Below are positions 1 through 6,904 of a stretch of 6,904 bases of DNA, piece after piece. The notes beneath the pieces were generated by a model. It did no database searches and was not told where the DNA came from. It saw only the letters and a list, made by a program, of their open reading frames with translations. A program made the position numbers and the translations under genes. The DNA comes from an uncultured Verrucomicrobium sp. (lineage in GTDB: Bacteria; Verrucomicrobiota; Verrucomicrobiia; Methylacidiphilales; GAS474). The DNA lies in the NCBI GenBank assembly GCA_903889845.1, contig CAISZB010000060.1:1-6904 (forward strand), written 5' to 3'. Within the stretch, counting starts at the first letter, position 1. Each line of letters begins with the position of its first letter.

Positions 1-1
1 C

Positions 2-1168
<1,167 letters not shown>

Positions 1169-1197
1169 GCCGACAGCCAAGCGAAACGGAGAACCCA

Positions 1198-1210
1198 AGC
1201 TTAATAAGCT
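1198..1210. repeat. 13-base AT-rich palindrome in the atpA-atpG gap
   Basis: AGCTTA-A-TAAGCT is a perfect inverted repeat around a single central A, inside the 54-base gap between atpA and atpG. It stands out as AT-rich in very GC-rich surroundings. It lies between a GGAGA (1188-1192) and the atpG start at 1223. It could be a weak mRNA hairpin affecting atpG translation or processing of the operon transcript, or it could be chance. No function is established from the sequence. Confidence 0.4.
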
Positions 1211-1222
1211 AAGAAAAAGGCC

Positions 1223-2119
1223 ATGGCCAACACGCGCGACATCCGCCGGCGGATCAAGTCGGTCAAGAACACCGCCCAGATCACGAAGGCGATGCAGATG
1301 GTGGCGGCGACGAAGATGCGTCGCGCCCAGGCGCGCGCCGTCGCCGGGCGCCCCTACGCCGCCCTCATCGGGAAGGTCGCCTCGCGCATCCGTCCCGAGG
1401 TCGTCGACGCCGGGCATCCCCTCCTGGAGACGAAGCCTGTCAAGAAGCGCCTGATCCTCGTCGTCGGCACCGACCGGGGCCTCTGCGGCGGCCTCAACAC
1501 GAATCTCTTCCGCGAGATCCACACCCGCGACCGCGCGGAGAACCTCTACGTCGCCATCGGACGCAAGGCGAAGGCCTTCCTTCCCCGCCTCCGCGCCTCC
1601 GGCGTCCCCACCGGCGGGAAGAACCTGATTGCCGACTTCGAACTGAAGGACAACTTCACCCTCGCCCAGAGCAAGGTCGTCAGCCAGTTCCTCATCGACA
1701 AGTTCCTCTCGGGCGAAGTCGATGCGGTCGACATCGTCTACACCCGCTTCGTCACCGCCCTGACCCAGGTGCCGACCGCCTCCGGCCTCGTCCCCGTCTC
1801 CGCCGCCGAGGTGCTGGCGAAGACCGCGCCGGAACCCGTTGCCAAGGAGGAAGAGGGCGGCGCCGTCTACCTCTCCGAACCCGAGGCGGGCGAACTGCTC
1901 GGCTCCTTCCTCCCCGCCGTCATCCACTTCCGCGTCTATCAGGCGATCCTCGACGCCCGCGCCTCGGAGCACAGCGCCCGGATGGTCGCGATGAAGAACG
2001 CGACCGAGAACGCGAAGGAAATCATCAAGGACCTCACCCTCGAATACAACAAGGTCCGGCAGGCCTCGATCACGACGGAACTGCTCGAAATCACCACGGC
2101 CCAGCTGGCCCTCGGTTAA
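1223..2119 (+). CDS. atpG: F1F0-ATP synthase subunit gamma
   Basis: This is the central stalk subunit whose coiled coil rotates inside alpha3beta3 and couples proton flow through F0 to ATP synthesis. The 298-residue length is close to the usual 285-300. The N-terminal helix (residues 1-36, with RRRIKSVKNTAQITKAMQMV) and the C-terminal helix (about 250-298, with MKNATENA and ending ITTAQLALG) are the two most conserved parts of the family and form the coiled-coil shaft. The Rossmann-like middle domain carries GTDRGLCGGLN at 82-92. A short acidic, proline-containing stretch at about 199-212 probably corresponds to a variable surface loop. The ATG at 1223 is chosen because conservation begins there (MANTRDIRRRI). 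The only nearby purine-rich sequence, AAGG at 1217-1220, sits just 2 bases from the ATG, so Shine-Dalgarno use is doubtful. It lies 54 bases after atpA and 48 before atpD, and is surely co-transcribed with both. Confidence 0.98.
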   Translation: MANTRDIRRRIKSVKNTAQITKAMQMVAATKMRRAQARAVAGRPYAALIGKVASRIRPEVVDAGHPLLETKPVKKRLILVVGTDRGLCGGLNTNLFREIHTRDRAENLYVAIGRKAKAFLPRLRASGVPTGGKNLIADFELKDNFTLAQSKVVSQFLIDKFLSGEVDAVDIVYTRFVTALTQVPTASGLVPVSAAEVLAKTAPEPVAKEEEGGAVYLSEPEAGELLGSFLPAVIHFRVYQAILDARASEHSARMVAMKNATENAKEIIKDLTLEYNKVRQASITTELLEITTAQLALG

Positions 2120-3592
<1,473 letters not shown>

Positions 3593-3599
3593 TCGGCAT

Positions 3600-3603
3600 A
3601 GGA
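3600..3603 (+). promoter_or_regulatory. Shine-Dalgarno sequence of atpC
   Basis: AGGA lies 5 bases before the ATG at 3609, inside the 16-base gap after the atpD stop. It is the best-placed ribosome binding site among the ATP synthase genes here and supports the chosen atpC start. Confidence 0.6.
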
Positions 3604-3608
3604 ACGTC

Positions 3609-4046
3609 ATGAGCGCCACCCTCCACCTCGATATCGTCACGCCCGACGGGCGCGCCTTCTCGGGGGACGTCGCCTCCGTGACGCTCCCCGGCGCCGAGGG
3701 CGACCTCGGCATCCTGCCCCAGCATGCCCCCCTCCTGGCCGCCCTGCGGCCGGGGGAACTGATCTACGTCGCCAACGAGGCCGGGAGCGGTCTGGCCCGC
3801 GAGGTCTACCTCGCCGTCGGCACCGGTTTCGCCGAGGTCACGGGGGAGAGCGTCTCCGTCCTCACCGATATGGCCGTCGGCCCCCGCGACATCAACGCCG
3901 AGGCCGTCGAGGCCGAGCTGAAGCGTGCCGAGGAATACCTCCGCTCCCATACCCTCGTCGGGGAGGAGCTGGAAGCGACCGAGGTGGCCATCGCCCGGTC
4001 CATCGCCCAGCTGCACGTCCTGCGGACGCGCGCGCACGTGGCGTAG
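3609..4046 (+). CDS. atpC: F1F0-ATP synthase subunit epsilon
   Basis: This small subunit sits at the foot of the gamma shaft, contacts the c-ring and can inhibit ATP hydrolysis through its C-terminal helices. At 145 residues it is slightly longer than the common 130-140. The N-terminal beta-sandwich (about 1-88) opens with LHLDIVTPDGRAFSGDV and holds the signature GAEGDLGILPQHAPLLAAL at 28-46. The C-terminal part (about 95-140, from INAEAVEAELKRAEEYL) is a predicted helical hairpin. The segment A-E-L-K-R-A (102-107) loosely resembles the ATP-sensing I/L-D-x-x-R-A motif known from Bacillus epsilon, but the first position is Ala, so ATP sensing is only a possibility. It is the last gene of the operon. 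Its TAG lies 17 bases from the stop codon of the convergent kinase gene, and no typical intrinsic terminator hairpin with a T-run is visible between them. Confidence 0.96.
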   Translation: MSATLHLDIVTPDGRAFSGDVASVTLPGAEGDLGILPQHAPLLAALRPGELIYVANEAGSGLAREVYLAVGTGFAEVTGESVSVLTDMAVGPRDINAEAVEAELKRAEEYLRSHTLVGEELEATEVAIARSIAQLHVLRTRAHVA

Positions 4047-4063
4047 GAAGTCAGTCGCGTCCC

Positions 4064-6601
4064 TTACAGCGTCTCCCCCGGCGCCTTCTTAAACCGCGCG
4101 GTGAAATAAAAGAGACTTCCCTTCCCGGGCTCGCTCCGGACGTTGATTTCGCCCTCCATCAGCTCGACGAGGTTCTTCGAGATCGCCAGCCCTAGGCCCG
4201 CGCCGCCGTGGGAGCGGGTCGGGGAATCGTCGGCCTGGGAGAAGGGCTTGAAGAGGAGGGGGAAGGCCTCCTGCGCGATGCCGGGGCCGGAGTCCTCGAC
4301 TTCGAAGTGGAGTCGGACGTAGGTGTCTTCCTCCCGCTCGACGAGGGCGCGGATGATGACGCGGCCCCGCTCGGAGAATTTCACCGCGTTCCCCGCAAGG
4401 TTGAGCAGTACCTGCCGCAGCCGCAGGGCGTCCCCGAGGAGGGGGGAGGGGAGCGGCGGGCAGACGAGGAAGAGGGCGAGGTTCTTTTTCGTCGCCGCCG
4501 GGGAGAGGGTGGAGACGACTTCGTCGAGGGCGGCGCGGACGTCGAAGGCCTCCTCCGCCATGACGATGCGGCCCGCCTCGCTCTTGGCGAAGTCGAGGAT
4601 GTCGGTGACGAGGCGCTGGAGGGACTCGCCGCAGTTGGTCATGATGCGGGTGTAGTCGTTCTGCTCGTCGCTGAGGCCGGTCGTCTCCAGCAGGCTGGCG
4701 GCGCCCAGGATGCCGTTGAGCGGGGTGCGCAACTCGTGGGTCATCACGGCCAGGAAGGAGGTCTTCGAGCGGTTCGCCACCTCGGCCTCCCGGGCCATCC
4801 GGTCGGCGGTCTCGATGGCCTCCAGGAGGATCCGCTCGTCCCGCCGCCGCTCGCTCACGTCGCGGCCGCTGGCGAAGAGGAGATCGCTCTCGTGGTCGGC
4901 GAAGACGGTCCAGGAGAGGACGGGCTCCGGCGCCGAGGCGGCGGAGGCGGGGACGGACCAGCGGATCTCCGCCGTGTGGCTCTCGGCGCCGGGATGGAAG
5001 TGGCGGCGGCTGAGGGGGAGGTCGGCAGGGTGGACGAGGTCGTGGATGTTCTTGCGGAGGGCCTGTTCCGGGGTGAGGCGATTGAAGCGGAGGAAGGAGG
5101 GGTTGGCGCGGACGATCCGCCCGTCGAAGCGGAGGACGCAGAAGAAATCGGGGGCGAGGGTGAAGAAGCGGTCGCGTTCCCGCTCGGCGCGCTGGAGTTC
5201 CGTGATGTCGATCGACATGCTGCAGATGGCGTGCGGGATGTCGGCGGAGTCGAGGAGGGGGAACTTCGTCGTGGAGTAGTGCCGGAGGCCGTTGCGCCCG
5301 GTGAACATTTCCTCCACCGTCACGGGGCGCCGCGTGGAGAGGACGAGGGAGTCGCTGCTCACGGTCCTATTCTCTCTCAGGATGTGGCCGGTGTGGTGGA
5401 AGATTTCCTCGTCGGTCTTGCCCAGGAGGGCCGGGGCGCCCTGGCCGAAGGCGGCCTCGGCGGCGGGGTTGACGAGGAGGTAGAGGCCGTGGGCGTCCTT
5501 GATCGTGATCGGAAGGGGGGAGTGGCGGAGGAGGGACTGGATGCGGGCCTCGCTCTCGGTGAGGCGGAGGATCAGGAGGCGCCGTTCCTCGAAGATGACG
5601 CCGACGAAGAGGGAGACCGCGCCGGAGATGATGAGGTGGGCCGATGCGGCCAGTTCGCGGTCGGTGACGTCCCCGCCGGAGACGAGGAAGTAGCCCTGGC
5701 TGGCGGCGCCGATGACGAAGGCGTCCCGGATCAGGGAGAAGAGGAGCGCCCCGCGGAGGCCGAACCGGGCGGTGGCCCAGATCAGGTAGGGGAAGCCGAT
5801 GGTGGGGAGGAGGCCCCGCAGGACGGAGGAGGACCACGGGTTGAAGAGGGTGATGAGGGTGACGACGGGGATGCTGACGTAGAGGGTGATTTCTTCGAGC
5901 AGGACCACCGGCCGCCGCCGCGCGTGGCGGCGGAGGTCGCCGAAGGGATCGGGCTGGGAAAGGAAGCGGAGGAGGGCGGGGGTGAGGAGGACGGGGCCGA
6001 GGGACTGCTTGAGGAACCAGGTGAAGAAGAGTTCGACGAGGGCGGGGAGGGGGAAGCCGGGGGGCCGGGCGACGAGGAGCCAGACGAGGGAGTCCGTCGC
6101 CGCGATCAGGAAGCCGTGGAGGAGGATCGGGGCGAGGTCCCGCGTGTGCCTCAGCCCGAGGTCGATGGAGGGACGTCGCCGGCGCAGGATGGCGACGGAG
6201 GCGGCAGGCAGGCCGACGGTCAGCGCCAGGAGGAAGAGGTTCAGGAGGAGGGCGCTGCCGGGTGGCGGGGGCAGAGCGTGCGACAGAGTGAAGAGGCCGA
6301 GGGCGGTCCCGGCCAGGAGGCCGGGCAGGGCCGCCCACCCGTCGAGGAGGAGGAAGGCGAAGACGACGCCGTAGGCCGCCCAGCCCGGGGGAACGTGGCC
6401 CCCGAAATGGAGGCGGGGGTGGGTGAGGCAGAAGGCGAGGAAGACGAGCGCCGCGGGAAGGAGATGGCGGCGGGCGCAGGCCGCAGGCTCTTCCCGGAGG
6501 GCAAGGGCGAGGCGGCGGAGCTTGGTGAAGAAGGGACCCACGATGGACTCGGCGCTAGGCTTGCTTTTCCCCGGTGCGGACGGCGGGGAAGGTACTAGCA
6601 C
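4064..6601 (-). CDS. Membrane-bound PAS sensor histidine kinase with MASE1-like sensor
   Basis: This predicted inner-membrane sensor autophosphorylates a histidine and passes phosphate to an unidentified response regulator. It has 845 residues. Residues 46-338 contain about 8-10 hydrophobic segments. Strings such as GWAALPGLLAGTALGLF and LIWATARFGLRGALLFSL resemble MASE1 sensor domains. PAS 1 (about 348-470) is of the PAS_4 type, with IKDAHGLYLLVNPAAEAAFG and closing SIDITELQRAE. PAS 2 is about 472-590. HisKA has H622 in THELRTPLNG. HATPase_c shows the N box (N734 and N738 in LLNLAGNAVKF), G1 DSGPGI at 770-775, the F box FKPFSQ and G2 GGAGLGLAI. The protein ends about 25 residues later, so it has no receiver or Hpt domain although the core looks like hybrid-type kinases. 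The GTG at 6601 is the outermost ATG/GTG/TTG before an in-frame stop at 6692-6694. It has no Shine-Dalgarno sequence, and a second GTG (Val21) is an alternative. The signal sensed is unknown. Confidence 0.93.
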   Translation of the reverse strand: MLVPSPPSAPGKSKPSAESIVGPFFTKLRRLALALREEPAACARRHLLPAALVFLAFCLTHPRLHFGGHVPPGWAAYGVVFAFLLLDGWAALPGLLAGTALGLFTLSHALPPPPGSALLLNLFLLALTVGLPAASVAILRRRRPSIDLGLRHTRDLAPILLHGFLIAATDSLVWLLVARPPGFPLPALVELFFTWFLKQSLGPVLLTPALLRFLSQPDPFGDLRRHARRRPVVLLEEITLYVSIPVVTLITLFNPWSSSVLRGLLPTIGFPYLIWATARFGLRGALLFSLIRDAFVIGAASQGYFLVSGGDVTDRELAASAHLIISGAVSLFVGVIFEERRLLILRLTESEARIQSLLRHSPLPITIKDAHGLYLLVNPAAEAAFGQGAPALLGKTDEEIFHHTGHILRENRTVSSDSLVLSTRRPVTVEEMFTGRNGLRHYSTTKFPLLDSADIPHAICSMSIDITELQRAERERDRFFTLAPDFFCVLRFDGRIVRANPSFLRFNRLTPEQALRKNIHDLVHPADLPLSRRHFHPGAESHTAEIRWSVPASAASAPEPVLSWTVFADHESDLLFASGRDVSERRRDERILLEAIETADRMAREAEVANRSKTSFLAVMTHELRTPLNGILGAASLLETTGLSDEQNDYTRIMTNCGESLQRLVTDILDFAKSEAGRIVMAEEAFDVRAALDEVVSTLSPAATKKNLALFLVCPPLPSPLLGDALRLRQVLLNLAGNAVKFSERGRVIIRALVEREEDTYVRLHFEVEDSGPGIAQEAFPLLFKPFSQADDSPTRSHGGAGLGLAISKNLVELMEGEINVRSEPGKGSLFYFTARFKKAPGETL

Positions 6602-6605
6602 GCGT

Positions 6606-6639
6606 GGGGGGAGGGGGCGAGAGGGATTTCGGGGGGGGG
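6606..6639 (+). other. G-tract cluster, potential G-quadruplex
   Basis: The + strand has runs of 6, 5, 3 and 9 G (6606-6611, 6613-6617, 6623-6625, 6631-6639) separated by 1, 5 and 5 bases. This meets the usual four-tract G-quadruplex pattern. It sits directly upstream of the kinase GTG, so the kinase mRNA leader would carry the C-rich complement and the G-rich strand would be the template. Whether it forms a quadruplex in the cell is unknown. The nine-G run is also a place where sequencing length errors are likely. Confidence 0.5.
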
Positions 6640-6654
6640 ACGCGAAGAGGAAGG

Positions 6655-6670
6655 CCTCCCCTTCGGGGTA
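6655..6670 (+). other. Putative omega-RNA guide segment (host flank left of the element)
   Basis: If the structured RNA beginning at about 6671 is an IscB/IsrB omega-RNA, its guide would be the roughly 16 bases immediately 5' of the first helix: CCTCCCCTTCGGGGTA. In that family the guide is copied from the DNA flanking the left end of the element, so it records the insertion site. This stretch can itself fold (CCCC-TTC-GGGG, 6658-6668), which could hamper targeting or could mean the scaffold starts a little further left. The boundary is inferred by analogy only. Confidence 0.4.
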
Positions 6671-6904
6671 GGGTAAAATCGCGCTTTGCGCTTACCTGTA
6701 CAGCTGGAGGTAACCCGCTTTATCGCTAAAGAGGGGCGTTCGCCCCTCCTTGAACCTCCCCGTCTGCAGGATGCCAACGGGAGAAGGCATCCACGGATAA
6801 AGGCCAATCTCCCAAGGAGAGTTCTCCTCCGCTGAATCCCCTATCATTGGGAGGAATCACCATGGGAGGAGCTTCGGAACCGAAGCGGCCTTCTCCCAAT
6901 TGGA
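6671..6904 (+). ncRNA. HEARO / omega-RNA of the IscB-IsrB nuclease family (probable)
   Basis: Such RNAs bind IscB or IsrB nucleases and guide them to DNA through a 5' guide. Visible structure, in order: GGGTAA (6671-6676) pairing TTACCT (6692-6697) around a GCGC-TTT-GCGC hairpin; CTTTA-TCGC-TAAAG (6718-6731); AGGGGC-GTTC-GCCCCT (6732-6747); CCCGT (6759-6763) pairing ACGGG (6777-6781); CCTCCC (6755-6760) pairing GGGAGG (6849-6854) as a long-range helix; and a terminal hairpin TGGGAGGA/TTCTCCCA with inner GCTTCGG-AA-CCGAAGC (6863-6898). Compared with the OgeuIscB omega-RNA as I remember it, these strings recur in the same order: ACAG-CTG-AG (6700-6709), a GGGG...CCCC hairpin, CTGCA-GGATGCCA (6764-6776), GATAA (6796-6800), and G-rich-AA-TCACC just before the terminal hairpin (AATCACC at 6855-6861). 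The nuclease gene should follow on the same strand beyond the window. Stand-alone HEARO RNAs without a gene are also known. The exact ends are uncertain. Confidence 0.75.
6671..6904 (+). mobile_element. Left end of a probable IscB/IsrB-type (IS200/IS605-related) element, truncated by the window
   Basis: This is inferred from the omega-RNA-like region, since in IscB/IsrB elements the RNA occupies the left end, upstream of the nuclease gene. The change in composition supports a boundary near 6670: the kinase and its G-tract leader to the left are extremely G/C-skewed, while 6671 onward is mixed, with AT-containing stems. The element lies about 70 bases upstream of the kinase GTG, in divergent orientation, and could have displaced the kinase promoter. 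No transposase, right end or terminal repeat is in the window, and HEARO elements are often moved in trans. The insertion is a hypothesis resting on the RNA call. Confidence 0.5.
6863..6898 (+). other. 3' terminal stem-loop of the putative omega-RNA
   Basis: TGGGAGGA (6863-6870) pairs with TTCTCCCA (6891-6898) through 8 pairs, one of them G-U. Stacked on it are 7 pairs of GCTTCGG (6871-6877) with CCGAAGC (6880-6886), leaving a GGCC bulge at 6887-6890. It is not followed by a T-run in the six remaining bases, so it does not look like an intrinsic terminator. In IscB loci a hairpin at this place follows the AATCACC string and precedes the nuclease start codon. Confidence 0.65.

Noticed and set aside
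5367..6338. A 323-codon - strand frame within the kinase gene
   Set aside because: The protein is mostly Pro and Arg, as expected of an off-frame reading of GC-rich DNA. The kinase frame explains the region.
4208..6598. A 796-codon open frame on the + strand through the kinase gene
   Set aside because: It is exactly antisense to a gene with clear domains. The translation is a low-complexity run of Gly, Glu, Asp and Ala typical of the complement of GC-rich coding DNA, and it has no recognisable motif.
6731..6750. The GC-rich hairpin AGGGGC-GTTC-GCCCCT as an intrinsic terminator
   Set aside because: No T-run follows on either strand, and it sits among several other helices in an order that fits a structured RNA better.
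6595..6807. A 70-codon - strand frame over the structured region
   Set aside because: It overlaps the kinase start and the RNA helices, is Arg/Ser/Pro-rich, and shows no motif or ribosome binding site.
6862..6904. ATG at 6862 followed by 13 more open codons to the window end, as the possible start of a nuclease gene
   Set aside because: It lies inside the terminal stem-loop of the putative RNA, and the short translation (MGGASEPKRPSPNW) does not resemble the N-terminus of IscB-type proteins. It is too short to judge otherwise.
6602..6904. A CRISPR array or tRNA in the gene-free right edge
   Set aside because: There are no regularly spaced repeats of 20 or more bases, and no cloverleaf with T-loop or acceptor features was found. 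The repeats seen are 6-8 base helix arms.

Overview
The window is a high-GC bacterial chromosomal segment. It carries the 3' part of an F1F0-ATP synthase operon, then a convergent membrane-bound sensor histidine kinase gene, and at the right edge a highly structured non-coding stretch. The organism cannot be named with certainty. Strong C/G-ending codon use, weak or absent Shine-Dalgarno sequences and the general look of the ATP synthase proteins would fit a Verrucomicrobiota-type bacterium, but this is a low-confidence guess.

Positions 1-4046 (+ strand) hold atpA (5'-truncated by the window edge), atpG, atpD and atpC in the canonical order, with gaps of 54, 48 and 16 bases. They encode the alpha, gamma, beta and epsilon subunits of F1. 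Alpha and beta form the catalytic hexamer, gamma is the rotating shaft and epsilon is its regulatory cap. All recognisable catalytic motifs are intact. The F0 genes and atpH would be expected upstream, outside the window.

Positions 4064-6601 (- strand) encode an 845-residue histidine kinase: an N-terminal multi-pass membrane sensor resembling MASE1, two PAS domains, HisKA and HATPase_c, with no receiver domain. It converges on atpC with only 17 bases between the two stop codons. It is probably functionally unrelated to the ATP synthase.

Positions 6602-6904 hold no convincing gene. The part next to the kinase start is an extreme G-tract (potential G-quadruplex). From about 6671 to the window end the + strand is packed with helices, a predicted pseudoknot and short conserved-looking strings. 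Their order matches what I remember of HEARO RNA, the omega-RNA guide of IscB/IsrB nucleases, which are transposon-encoded relatives of Cas9. I read this as the left end of an IscB-type mobile element inserted upstream of the kinase gene. Its omega-RNA lies almost wholly inside the window, and any nuclease gene would begin just past the right edge. This is the most interesting element of the window. The assignment rests on structure and on motifs recalled from memory, not on a search.
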